Source: Actinomadura violacea (GTDB lineage: Bacteria > Actinomycetota > Actinomycetes > Streptosporangiales > Streptosporangiaceae). Taken from it: a stretch of 64,000 nucleotides of DNA. The position numbers and the translations under genes are program-made. The notes under the pieces are model-generated. The model was not told the DNA's origin. It worked only from the letters and a program-made list of their open reading frames with translations, and ran no database searches. This document shows, piece after piece, positions 43,791-52,780 of the stretch. The stretch spans positions 1-64,000 of the forward strand of contig NZ_JAGEPF010000023.1 in the NCBI RefSeq assembly GCF_017573465.1, written 5' to 3'. Numbering within the stretch: the first letter of the stretch is position 1; each line of letters begins with the position of its first letter.

Positions 43791-44950
43791 AGCGCATGCT
43801 CCAGCTCGAGATCGAGCGGCATGGGCGGCCCGTCGTTGTCTGTGAGATCGAGCGCTTCGGGCGGTACTGGCAAGCGGGCCAAATGATCTTTTCGCATCCC
43901 AGGGATGAAGTCTCCAGTTAGAAGAATCTGTCTCAATCCGTAACCCGCTTGTCCATTGAGGTAGTGCACGATGGCAAACCCATTCGCGCGGTTACGCAGA
44001 CGTAGTAGGAACACATTTCGGTCGACGGCTGTCGTGTCGGTTGCGAGTGCAGCGTGTGGCCGTGCGCCCACGGCGGCTACGAAAACATCCCCCGGTTTGC
44101 TCACTACAGGCCTAGCGTGCAACGGGACCCAGCGGCGAGCGGGCTTTCCGCCGAGCACCGCGATGTCAGTCACCGACATAAGTTTGGGTCCTGGTTCAGT
44201 GCGGTATGCCTCACGAGGCACGGGACGACCTCTGGTGATCTCCTCGCAGAGATCTCCCAGCGGTATGCCGGCGTCGAGTACCTGAGGGTTCGGCGTCGCG
44301 AGCGCGGGCGCCCACTCTCCACTCGAAAGATCAGCAACGCGCCACCAGGTTTCGGCGGCCTCTTCCTCCTCTCGGTGCGTCCTCCGCTCGATGCCCTCAA
44401 GTCGCTTGCAGATTGGTCCAGCTTTGACTGGTGGTAGCACGGGAATTTCCAAATCGAGCAACGCTGATTTGTTAGTGGCTCGCCCGAAAGCTTCTGTGGA
44501 GATGTGAGCGCGGAAGGAACGGCCCGTGCGGCTTGTGAGAACACCCCAGATCCATAGCCCGACGCCTTCCTGCGGCCGAAGCGCAAGGAAGGCCGATGAG
44601 ACGAGTGATCCGACGTGGTCAGGGCGCAGCAGCAGGAGTGGGAGATCGGGGAGCATCGGAACCAGGAGATCTCCCGGATGAAGCCCCCTTTCGGATTCCC
44701 GGACCTGAAATACAGCGCCGCGGTACCTGTGGCTGCGTTTGCGGACGCCGCCACCAACCGGATCGAGGCTTGCCGGGGTGATTACAGGGACGTCTTTCTC
44801 GACCCAGCCGTCCGTAAGAAGAGGTGTCGCCAAGGCGCGTAGCGGCAATGTCCGTGGACTCTTCCCCGGCCAGTTCAGCGCATCTCTCATCAGCGCCGCA
44901 GGATTCCAAGTGTGTGCATCGCGGAGTGATACCACCGTCGACGTGATCAT
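43781..44950 (-). CDS. HsdS-like DNA specificity subunit
   Basis: 389 residues in two similar halves. The first ends SALLDLEIPVLPPVKAGPIC, the TRD-to-helix junction of type I S subunits, and is followed by a charged helix (EGIERRTHREEEEAAETWWR). The second opens IPLGDLCEEITRGRPVPREA with KPGDVFVAAVGARPHAALAT and ends in GFAIVHYLNGQAGYGLRQIL. It overlaps the methyltransferase-like stop (ATGA, 44947-44950). It should direct the partner protein to a bipartite DNA site. Confidence 0.78.
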   Translation of the reverse strand: MITSTVVSLRDAHTWNPAALMRDALNWPGKSPRTLPLRALATPLLTDGWVEKDVPVITPASLDPVGGGVRKRSHRYRGAVFQVRESERGLHPGDLLVPMLPDLPLLLLRPDHVGSLVSSAFLALRPQEGVGLWIWGVLTSRTGRSFRAHISTEAFGRATNKSALLDLEIPVLPPVKAGPICKRLEGIERRTHREEEEAAETWWRVADLSSGEWAPALATPNPQVLDAGIPLGDLCEEITRGRPVPREAYRTEPGPKLMSVTDIAVLGGKPARRWVPLHARPVVSKPGDVFVAAVGARPHAALATDTTAVDRNVFLLRLRNRANGFAIVHYLNGQAGYGLRQILLTGDFIPGMRKDHLARLPVPPEALDLTDNDGPPMPLDLELEHALWS

Positions 44951-46257
44951 TGCTGGCTCCCATCGATCTGAGTCAACGCCGCTTCGAGCGCTGCACCGCC
45001 TGGCGCTAACTGCGCCTCCCAGTCCTCTCCTAGTTGAGCAATGAATGTGTCCGATGGTTCTGCATTGTCGATCACTAATAGAACCGAGCGAATACCAGTT
45101 CGAGGCACAGCCCCTGCTGGAAGTCCAAGAATCGCCGCAACTCGCAAGTGCGTCGCCAAAAAGCGCCGATAGCGGTCGGCGCTTCGACGAAAGGTGATAC
45201 CGGCAGGTAGATGCAGAACTGCTCGGCCGTCGTCAACGAGAAGCCGTACGATCCGGTCAAGAGCTACCAGGTCGCCATCGCGTGTGGTGGTCCCATCGAG
45301 CAGCTGGTGATGCTCCTGCAACCGGAGGCCGAGAGGTGGCGCAGAGACTATGCTGGTTGTGAGTGGTAGGCCTTCCCCCAACAAGGCATCAGTCCTAACG
45401 ATCTCAACTGGAACTGGCGAGACAGCGCCAATTGATCCGGCGAGGTCAACCATCCTCTGGTCGACGTCGCAGCCGAGCGCAGTTCCCAGCCCTGTGCCGC
45501 GCTTTCGAGCATAGTCGATGGCTTCCCATAGAAATGAGCCCGTTCCGCAGAATGGATCAAGGATGCGCCCGGAGAGTTTCGGGCCAGCCAGCTGAGCCAC
45601 GGCCTGCGCCACGGTCTTATGGCTGGTAAGAAACCCAGCTTCCGTGCCTCGACGTTCGAAGTCGACGACCGCGTGACGGCGCGCTTGCCAGAGCGTCTCC
45701 TTATTTACCGGCACCAAGGAGTTTGTGGCCGTGCGGAAGCTGGTCAAGCCCAGGACGACGTCGGAGTTGGAGCGAAAGGCCTCCGACGTACCTTTATCAT
45801 GCGAGCGCGCCGCTGCTTTCCAGAGTTCGTCAGCGAGCATCGTCGTCACCAGATCGACATCGACAATTTCGCCATCCCCTCCGTTAGGCGGTGACACCGG
45901 ACCGTCCACTGCCGTCAGTCGCTGCAGACCGGCATCGGCCCGGTACCAGTCGGTTCCATTCATTACGATGTAGTGATCAGCGGTGCCCAGCATGTCCCGC
46001 GCGCGGGCCAATACAGACAACCCCACCTCAGGGCGGATGGCATCAGAGGATGTCTGTGCTTCCACCACGGTCCAAGGTACGAGGGCGCCGTGTGAGTTGG
46101 CTGCCCAGGCGACGGCATCGGGTCGCCAGTTCCACATACCAGGGATCTTGGGCTCGAACTGCACAAACTCGTATCCGGCTGCGATGAGGGCGCCGCGGAT
46201 CGATGCATTACTCATGATTGATTTGTGTTCTCTATGTGGCGCACGTTTCCTCGGCAT
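44947..46257 (-). CDS. Type I HsdM-like N6-methyltransferase with degenerate catalytic motif
   Basis: 436 residues. The N-terminal ~110 resemble an HSDR_N/PD-(D/E)xK fold: WRPDAVAWAANS with Asp47 and VVEAQ with Glu66 and Gln68 (usually Lys). The methyltransferase domain has motif I GRILDPFCGTGSFLWEAIDY. Motif IV, normally NPPY or NPPF, is SAPPLG with Ala306 in place of the catalytic Asn/Asp and Leu in place of the aromatic residue. SAM binding may persist but methyl transfer is doubtful. The start may be ATG 46215. It overlaps the HsdS-like gene. Confidence 0.8.
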   Translation of the reverse strand: MPRKRAPHREHKSIMSNASIRGALIAAGYEFVQFEPKIPGMWNWRPDAVAWAANSHGALVPWTVVEAQTSSDAIRPEVGLSVLARARDMLGTADHYIVMNGTDWYRADAGLQRLTAVDGPVSPPNGGDGEIVDVDLVTTMLADELWKAAARSHDKGTSEAFRSNSDVVLGLTSFRTATNSLVPVNKETLWQARRHAVVDFERRGTEAGFLTSHKTVAQAVAQLAGPKLSGRILDPFCGTGSFLWEAIDYARKRGTGLGTALGCDVDQRMVDLAGSIGAVSPVPVEIVRTDALLGEGLPLTTSIVSAPPLGLRLQEHHQLLDGTTTRDGDLVALDRIVRLLVDDGRAVLHLPAGITFRRSADRYRRFLATHLRVAAILGLPAGAVPRTGIRSVLLVIDNAEPSDTFIAQLGEDWEAQLAPGGAALEAALTQIDGSQQ

Positions 46258-46859
46258 CGGCCCTGTGCTTGTCGAGATTTAATTCTATGCGGGTCAAGCG
46301 GCATGTCGTTCCTTGCTGAGGACTTCGGCCGAGCACGATGTCTTCGTTCGTTCAATCGCCAAGCGTAGCTGAGTTCACGTCCCGATGGCGCGGACTTTGC
46401 GCGTTCCTCGAATCTTCCGGTCACGCGCATGACGAGTCGGTGGCTCGGGGCTGGTGGTGCTGTTCAGGCTATTCTGGTGCCTTCCATCCAGACGTAGAAT
46501 GATGTCGGGTTCGGTTGCGGAAGTCTTCGATGTATGCTGCGGCCGCGTTGTGGGGGCCAGTGGGGGCCGACGAGTTCTGTCTTGGTGGTCCGGACGGCCC
46601 ATCCCAGGGCGATTGCCAGGAAGTTCATGGTCAGCGCTCCGTCTCGATCGGTCTTTTCGATCGAGAGAGTGGCCTGCGTGGCAGGCGAAGTGGAGGCTCG
46701 AGGAACTCGCCGACAGGCGGAACCGCAGCAGCACCGAGGTCGCGACCGTCCGGCCAAGGTGCGGGAGTTCTCGGCCATGTGGTGATCGCTTGGAAGAGTT
46801 TGGAGGAGGGGCGCCGCTGTGCATTGGGCCACCGCTCGACGTCGTGGCGCGGGTACTCA
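46258..46859. other. 602-bp gap between drmD and the methyltransferase-like gene
   Basis: No certain gene. On the minus strand an ATG at 46628 with GGAG upstream opens a 54-codon frame to 46464 (MNFLAIALGWAVRTTKTELV, then a basic tail). It could be a small hydrophobic peptide or a transposase relic. The gap is large for co-directional defence genes and may hold a promoter for the downstream four-gene unit. Confidence 0.4.
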
Positions 46860-49844
46860 TCACCCTCGTGCCGCGGGCAGAACGAGGGCCGCGGTCGAGA
46901 TCAGCGGTGGCTTGGCGGACATCAGTGCCTGCTGGTCGATCAACTCCAGGCGTTTGCGAAGCCGGTGGTCGAGTTCAACAGCCTTGCGGCGAAGACTATC
47001 GGATGATTCCTTGGGCTTTTCGCCGAGAAGTTCCTTCTTGCTCGCGGCGGTGGCATCGAACATGAGCCGGTCGCGTTCGCCTGCGAGTCGGTTGATGACG
47101 AGTTCGCGGGTCCTGGCGAGTTCCGTCGACCGTCGAGACCGGACCTCGGCGAGGTAGCCGGGCAACCGGTGCGAGATGATCCAGCTCGTGGCTTTGTCTT
47201 CGGCGTCCGCCAGCCACGGCAGTGCCTTCGCCGCGTTCACCTCCGGAGAATCGGGGGCTGCGGCATGGGTGAGGTGCGGCGCCGGCTCGGCGGGTGTGAC
47301 AGTGCCGAGGCTGTCGACGTAGGCATAGCCGAAGCGCCGGGCGATGGATGCGCCGGTGGCGTCGGCCACCTCCTCGATGGCGCCGACGAGAAGGTGCGGT
47401 TGTGTCAGTGTCGGGGAGACCAGGATGGTGCCGGCGTTGAGGGCGCCGCCGAACCGCCTGAGGGTTTCGTCCATGACCGCGTCGTGGAGGGGGTGCCCGG
47501 GGGCGAGTAGTTCCGCGTGCGCAGGATCGTCGGATGGCACAAGGGAAAGGTCGAAGGTGACCCTGCCATAGCGGGCGGCGATCGGGCCATGCTTTCCGGC
47601 TCGGATGTGCGCGGGCACGGTGGTGATCTCGTAGTGCCCCCGTTCGCGTTGGACGATACGACCTCCGAGCCGGGTGAACGCCGTCTTGAAGACCGTTTCG
47701 ATGTCGTGAGGCCGGAGCCCGCGGGCATGGGCGTCGTTCATGACGGCGTGCAGCGCGGCGAGGTCGGCCTCGGTGAAGCGCTGGGATGCCAGTGCCCGTT
47801 CGTCGAGCAACTCCTTGAGTCCGTCGCCGACCGATTGATCGATGACCCTGTGCATCCTGGCCTTCACATCGGGGCGCTCGCCGTACTGGATGGCGTCCAT
47901 GAGGAGGGTGCGAAGCGGGATGCCGGTGAAGGCTTCGCCGAGGACGTCGAAGACCTTGCCGCCGTACGCCTTGCGCTGCTCCTCGATCTTGAGCAGGAGC
48001 CGGGTGAAGACCTCGCCTTCGCGCGTGTTGGAGGCGACAAGGTTCCACAGGCGGCAGACCTCTTGCTGGCCGATGCGGTGGATGCGTCCGAAACGCTGCT
48101 CGATGCGGTTGGGATTCCAAGGCAGATCGTAATTGACCATCAGGTGGGCAGCCTGGAGGTTCAGCCCTTCGCCGGCGGCATCGGTGGCGACGAGGACCTG
48201 GCAGTCGGGGTTGTTCGTGAAATCGTCGGTGATCTGACGGCGCTCGCTCCGGCGTACGCCGCCGTGGATGGTCTTGACGGCATCGGGGCGGCCGATCAGC
48301 GAACCGATTCGCACCCTCAGGTAGTCGAGGGTGTCACGGTGCTCGGTGAAGACGATGAGTTTTCGGGGCCTGCCGTTGGCGTCCGTGGTCAGCGCGTTGT
48401 CCCGAAGGATCGCGGACAGTTCGCTCCATTTGCGATCGGTGCCGAGATCGCGGACCTGCCCGGCGACCTTGGTCAGCTCGGCGAGTTCGAGCAGCTCGGT
48501 GTTGAGTTCATCGACCGTCTGCGCGACGGTGGCGGCGTCGAGAAGTTCGTCCTCGACCTGCTCGATCTCCTCGGCACTGAAGTCGTCGGCATCCAAGCCT
48601 TCCAGGTCGAGCGTCGGCTCGGTTTCCCTGTAGGTGCCATTGAGGATCTCTTGCTTCTTGCGTTCCAGCCGTCTCGTTCTGCGTACGAGGCTCTTGTAGA
48701 TGGCCTCGGGACTGGAGGCGAGGCGTCGCTGGAGTACCGTGAGCGCGAAACCAACGGTGTTCCTTCGTTTGCCGCCGATCCGCTCGGCTCGGTTCATGCC
48801 CTCGCGGACGTAGTTGGTGACCTGCTCGTAGAGTTCGTATTCCAACCTGGTCAGCTCGTAGGGGACGGTCTCGGCGATCCGCTCAGGGAAGAGCCTTCTT
48901 CCTTCTAGGGTGAGCAGGTCCTCCTTGATCATTCGGCGCATGATCCCGCTGGTGTCCGCGGTGACCTTGCTCCTGCCTTCGAACCTGTCCCTGTCCAGCA
49001 AGGTGAGGAAGAGCTGGAAGTCCTCTTCCTTGCCCGAGTGCGGGGTCGCGGTCATGAGCAGCAGGTGGCGGGTGACTTCACCGAGGGACTCGCCGAGCTG
49101 GAACCGCTTGGTCTTCTCCAGCTTGCCTCCGAAATAGTGGGCGCCCATGCGGTGTGCCTCGTCCACGATCACCAGGTCCCACTCAGTTTCTCGGAGTTGG
49201 GTCTGGAGGCGCTCGTTGCGGGAGAGTTGGTCCATCCGCGCGATCAGCAGCGGATAGGTCTCGAAGACGTTGAAGTTGGCGTTGGCGTCGATAAGCTGGT
49301 TGGTCAGCAGGTCGAACCGGACGCCGAACTTGAAGAACAGCTCGTCCTGCCACTGCTCGACCAGCCCGCCCGGCGCGACGATCAGGCATCGTTCCACGTC
49401 GTCGCGCAAGATCAGTTCCTTGACGTAGAGCCCGGCCATGATCGTCTTTCCGGCGCCGGGGTCGTCGGCGAGAAGAAACCGCAGCGGTGTGCGCGGCAGC
49501 AGTTCGCCGTATACCGCCTGGATCTGGTGCGGCAGCGGCCTCACGTCACTGGTGGCGACCGCGATCATCGGGTCGAAGAGGCCCGCCAACGTGATGCGCT
49601 GGGCCTCTGCCGCCAGTTTGAACTCTGAGGCCGCGGCGTCGAAAGCCCGGCTGCCGGACTGCGCGATGCGAAGCTTGCCTTCGTCCTTACGGAAGACCAC
49701 TTGCTGCCCGAGAGAGCCCGCCGTCGTCTTGTAGGTCAATTCAAGCGCGTGGGCACCATGCCACTGCACGGCAATGACCGTGAGCACCTCTGCGGGGATG
49801 AGTCCCTCGATGCGCAGGCCGGGCTTGAGTCCCTCGAGCAGCAC
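46860..49844 (-). CDS. drmD: DrmD-like SNF2 helicase of class 1 DISARM
   Basis: A 994-residue superfamily 2 helicase. Walker A is LADDPGAGKTIMAGLYVKEL, the DEAH box is VIVDEAHRM, motif III is TATPHSG, and the C-terminal lobe has ATDAAGEGLNLQAAHLMVNY with RFGRIHRIGQ. The long C-terminal domain after the helicase is typical of DrmD. The GTG at 49844 lies 8 bp after AGGAGG, and residues VLLEGLKPGLRIEGL fit the family start; the open frame to 49985 is not used. It is divergent from the SNF2 gene at 49965. It works with DrmABC and a methylase in anti-phage defence. Confidence 0.87.
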   Translation of the reverse strand: MLLEGLKPGLRIEGLIPAEVLTVIAVQWHGAHALELTYKTTAGSLGQQVVFRKDEGKLRIAQSGSRAFDAAASEFKLAAEAQRITLAGLFDPMIAVATSDVRPLPHQIQAVYGELLPRTPLRFLLADDPGAGKTIMAGLYVKELILRDDVERCLIVAPGGLVEQWQDELFFKFGVRFDLLTNQLIDANANFNVFETYPLLIARMDQLSRNERLQTQLRETEWDLVIVDEAHRMGAHYFGGKLEKTKRFQLGESLGEVTRHLLLMTATPHSGKEEDFQLFLTLLDRDRFEGRSKVTADTSGIMRRMIKEDLLTLEGRRLFPERIAETVPYELTRLEYELYEQVTNYVREGMNRAERIGGKRRNTVGFALTVLQRRLASSPEAIYKSLVRRTRRLERKKQEILNGTYRETEPTLDLEGLDADDFSAEEIEQVEDELLDAATVAQTVDELNTELLELAELTKVAGQVRDLGTDRKWSELSAILRDNALTTDANGRPRKLIVFTEHRDTLDYLRVRIGSLIGRPDAVKTIHGGVRRSERRQITDDFTNNPDCQVLVATDAAGEGLNLQAAHLMVNYDLPWNPNRIEQRFGRIHRIGQQEVCRLWNLVASNTREGEVFTRLLLKIEEQRKAYGGKVFDVLGEAFTGIPLRTLLMDAIQYGERPDVKARMHRVIDQSVGDGLKELLDERALASQRFTEADLAALHAVMNDAHARGLRPHDIETVFKTAFTRLGGRIVQRERGHYEITTVPAHIRAGKHGPIAARYGRVTFDLSLVPSDDPAHAELLAPGHPLHDAVMDETLRRFGGALNAGTILVSPTLTQPHLLVGAIEEVADATGASIARRFGYAYVDSLGTVTPAEPAPHLTHAAAPDSPEVNAAKALPWLADAEDKATSWIISHRLPGYLAEVRSRRSTELARTRELVINRLAGERDRLMFDATAASKKELLGEKPKESSDSLRRKAVELDHRLRKRLELIDQQALMSAKPPLISTAALVLPAARG

Positions 49845-49883
49845 TGACGACCTCCTGATCCGCAGCGCACCTATCTTCTTTTC

Positions 49884-49903
49884 GGAACCGACGTGTCGGT
49901 TCC
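49884..49903. promoter_or_regulatory. Palindrome in the drmD/SNF2 divergent promoter
   Basis: GGAACCGAC-GT-GTCGGTTCC has 9-bp perfect arms and a 2-bp centre, 40 bp from the drmD start and 61 bp from the SNF2 start. A further GTCGGT half-site lies at 49914-49919. It could allow joint control of both directions. Confidence 0.65.
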
Positions 49904-49964
49904 TGACCCCCATGTCGGTGCTCCGGGTTAATCTTTGCAGCAACTCCGACCGACCGTCAGGCCC

Positions 49965-52628
49965 ATGGAACGATACGAACAACAACAGTTACGCAGCATC
50001 ACCGCCGATGTCACCGGCTGGGTCCATCAGGCCCATTCTGCGCTGGCGCACCGTGACGAGGTCGCGAGGGCGGCCGACGAGGCCGTCGATTCACTGCGTC
50101 GTGCCGTCGTCGCTCTCCGGCGAGACGGCACGGTCGACTGGGGCGCGCTGCCGCTGAGCCCCGGAGACGGCCGGCTCCTGGGGCGGGTCGCGAGGCATGC
50201 GCACCTACCGTCCATCGCCCCCGCCGAGGACCGTACGCTGAGGCATCTGACCACGCAGGTCGCCAGATCTCTGCACGACGCCAGGTCGGCGATCGGCGCT
50301 CGGCGCTTCTTCGCCGGCCGCGCAAGGCGCGACGCCGGTCAGGCCGCAGCGCGGTTCGTCGCCGATTTTCGCGAGTGGGGAGTTTCGTCCGGACTACCAC
50401 AGCTTCTGCACCGCCTGAATAGCCACGACGACAGGATGTTCGAGGTCGGTGTCTCCGATGTCCTCAGCGACTGGGTCGGCTTCGGGGCGCGGGTCGCCGA
50501 TCTGGGACGAGCGGCGGAGGTCATCTCCAGTGCGGTCGTCGCGGACCTTCCGGCCGCGATCAGGACGATAGAGAAGGCGCTCCAGGACGAGGTCCGTTAC
50601 CGTGCCGCCGCCCTGTCCGCCGGTCAGGCCGTGCGGAACTCTGAGGTCCGGCGTATGCTCGTCGAAATGCCGGTGGAGCGGCTCAAGGAAGCCACTCGGG
50701 ACCGGCTCCGTATCGGTCCCCTGACCGATGCGGGCATCACCACGGTCCAGGCCGTTCTCGACTATGGGGCCCGGCTCGAATACTTGCCGGGAATCGGCGC
50801 GACGACGGCCACCCGGATGCGCGGCGCTGCCCACACGCTGTGGCAGATGACCTACGACGAGATGCCGGTCCGCATCGATATCAAGAAGCGCACCGCCGAG
50901 ACCACCGAACTGCTCCGATGCCTCCGGGCATGGGACGCGATGCGCAAGACGAAAGGCGCCACGACCGACTTGACGCTCGCCCAAGAGCTGGCGCCGCTCG
51001 CGTATGTCCTCCACCGGGACGTGAGCCACCTCGTCGTGTTCGCCGTAGACACGCAGGTCCCGGAGTTCAGGGAAGCGGTCGAGGTGGTCCGCCGCCGTGC
51101 CCGGGCCATCGACGGCGCGAGCGGGGAGGCTGCCTCCGGCGACCCCTGGGACGACTTCCTCAGCCGGCCCGCCGACTACTTCGCCATGCTCTCCGAGCTG
51201 GGTTTCCTGACCGAAGACGAGCAGAAGACCCACGGTGACCTCCCCGACGAAATCGTTGAAGCGGTTCGGCGGCTCCAGCTCGACACCGAGTACCTGTCGG
51301 CATCGCTGCGCGGCTACCAGAGCTTCGGCGCGCGCTTCGCGCTCGTGCAGCGCAAGGTGATCATCGGCGACGAGATGGGGTTGGGTAAGATCGTCGAGGC
51401 CCTGGCCGTCCTCGCTCATCTGCGCGCCAACGGTGATCACCACTCGGTGGTGGTCTGCCCGGCGGCCGTGGTGACCAACTGGGTCCGCGAGATCTCCTCC
51501 AAGTCCTCCCTCCGTCCTCACCGCGTGCACGGTCCGGGACGCGAGGCTGCGGCACGCAACTGGGTCCGCAACGGCGGAGTCGCCGTCACAACGTTCGAGA
51601 CGCTGGGCTGGTTCGAGGATCAGATACGTGCGGTGAAGGATCTGGGCTGCGCCGTCGTGGACGAGGCCCACTACATCAAGAATCCGACCGCGCTCCGAAC
51701 CCGCCGGACGAGGCGGGTCCTGGACGCCGCGGACCGGACGATCCTGCTCACCGGAACGCCGTTGGAGAACCGCATCGATGAGTTCCGCAACCTCGTGAGC
51801 TATCTGCGCCCGGACCTGATCGTGGACGCCGACGAGCTCGCGCCTGGACGCTTCCGCAGACAGGTGGCGCCCGCGTACCTGCGGCGCAACCAGGAGGACG
51901 TGCTGACGGAGCTGCCGGAACTCGTCGAGGTTGAGGAGTGGCTTCCGCTGTCGCGCGAGGACTTCCTTGCCTATCGGACCGCCGTGGCAGCCGGAAAGTT
52001 CATGGCGATGAGACAGGCCGCGATGCTGCAGGGCTCGAATTCCGAGAAGATGCAGCGACTCGTCGAGATCGTCGAGGAGGCTGAGGACAACGGGCGCCGG
52101 GTGATCGTCTTCTCGCACTTCCGTGACGTGCTCGATCACGTGGTCCGGGCGTTGCCTCGTCACGTGTTCGGGCCCCTTACCGGCTCGGTACCCGCCGCGG
52201 CGAGGCAGGCCATCGTCGACCAGTTCTCCGCCGCCGGGGATGGTGCCGTGCTGGTCGCCCAGATCGTGGCCGGCGGCGTCGGTCTGAACATCCAGGCGGC
52301 CTCGGTGGTCGTCATCTGCGAGCCCCAGCTCAAGCCGACCACCGAATGGCAGGCCATCGCGCGCGCCCACCGCATGGGACAGCTCGAATCCGTACAGGTC
52401 CACCGGCTCCTCTCCGAGGAGGGCGTCGACCTGCGGGTTACGGAAATCCTGGCCCGCAAGCGAGAGCTGTTCGAGGACTTCGCCCGCGTCAGCGAGACCG
52501 CGGACAGCGCGCCCGAGGCGTTCGACGTCTCCGAGGCCGAACTCACCCGTGAGGTGATCGCCGCCGAGCGGGAGCGCCTGTTCTCCCGGGACTCCGCGAA
52601 CCCGCCCGAGGGCGAGGAGGCCGTCTGA
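49965..52628 (+). CDS. SNF2-family protein with degenerate Walker A and HhH motif
   Basis: 887 residues. The N-terminal ~440 are family-specific, with a helix-hairpin-helix at ~260-290 (YLPGIGATTATRMRGAAHTL). The SNF2 ATPase follows. Walker A reads GDEMGLGKIVEAL, with Ile476 where Thr or Ser normally binds Mg-ATP (codon ATC at 51390). The DEAH box (566-569, VVDEAHYIKNP), TGTPLENR, AGGVGLNIQAAS and AIARAHRMGQ are intact. The ATG at 49965 is the chosen start. It heads a plus-strand trio with the DUF4365 and unknown genes, embedded between drmD and drmC. ATPase activity may be reduced. Confidence 0.82.
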   Translation: MERYEQQQLRSITADVTGWVHQAHSALAHRDEVARAADEAVDSLRRAVVALRRDGTVDWGALPLSPGDGRLLGRVARHAHLPSIAPAEDRTLRHLTTQVARSLHDARSAIGARRFFAGRARRDAGQAAARFVADFREWGVSSGLPQLLHRLNSHDDRMFEVGVSDVLSDWVGFGARVADLGRAAEVISSAVVADLPAAIRTIEKALQDEVRYRAAALSAGQAVRNSEVRRMLVEMPVERLKEATRDRLRIGPLTDAGITTVQAVLDYGARLEYLPGIGATTATRMRGAAHTLWQMTYDEMPVRIDIKKRTAETTELLRCLRAWDAMRKTKGATTDLTLAQELAPLAYVLHRDVSHLVVFAVDTQVPEFREAVEVVRRRARAIDGASGEAASGDPWDDFLSRPADYFAMLSELGFLTEDEQKTHGDLPDEIVEAVRRLQLDTEYLSASLRGYQSFGARFALVQRKVIIGDEMGLGKIVEALAVLAHLRANGDHHSVVVCPAAVVTNWVREISSKSSLRPHRVHGPGREAAARNWVRNGGVAVTTFETLGWFEDQIRAVKDLGCAVVDEAHYIKNPTALRTRRTRRVLDAADRTILLTGTPLENRIDEFRNLVSYLRPDLIVDADELAPGRFRRQVAPAYLRRNQEDVLTELPELVEVEEWLPLSREDFLAYRTAVAAGKFMAMRQAAMLQGSNSEKMQRLVEIVEEAEDNGRRVIVFSHFRDVLDHVVRALPRHVFGPLTGSVPAAARQAIVDQFSAAGDGAVLVAQIVAGGVGLNIQAASVVVICEPQLKPTTEWQAIARAHRMGQLESVQVHRLLSEEGVDLRVTEILARKRELFEDFARVSETADSAPEAFDVSEAELTREVIAAERERLFSRDSANPPEGEEAV

Positions 52629-52780
52629 TCGTGTTCGCCGGATGGAGCGCCTGGGGGTAGCGCGAACGGCCAGCTGGGGCCAAAGTGGCTATTCAGTGGT
52701 TGCCGGTACGTATCGTAGTGATAGTGCTTGAATGGCGAGTAGTCCGGTCGGGGGACCGATGAGGCTCCGGGAGGTCAGCG
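52629..52780 (+). other. 152-bp gap upstream of the DUF4365 gene
   Basis: Likely a promoter region, less GC-rich than its flanks. It includes TTGCCG (52700-52705) and GATAGT (52720-52725), but the 14-nt spacer is short. GGGAGG at 52769-52774 is a strong ribosome site for the CTG at 52781. Confidence 0.45.
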
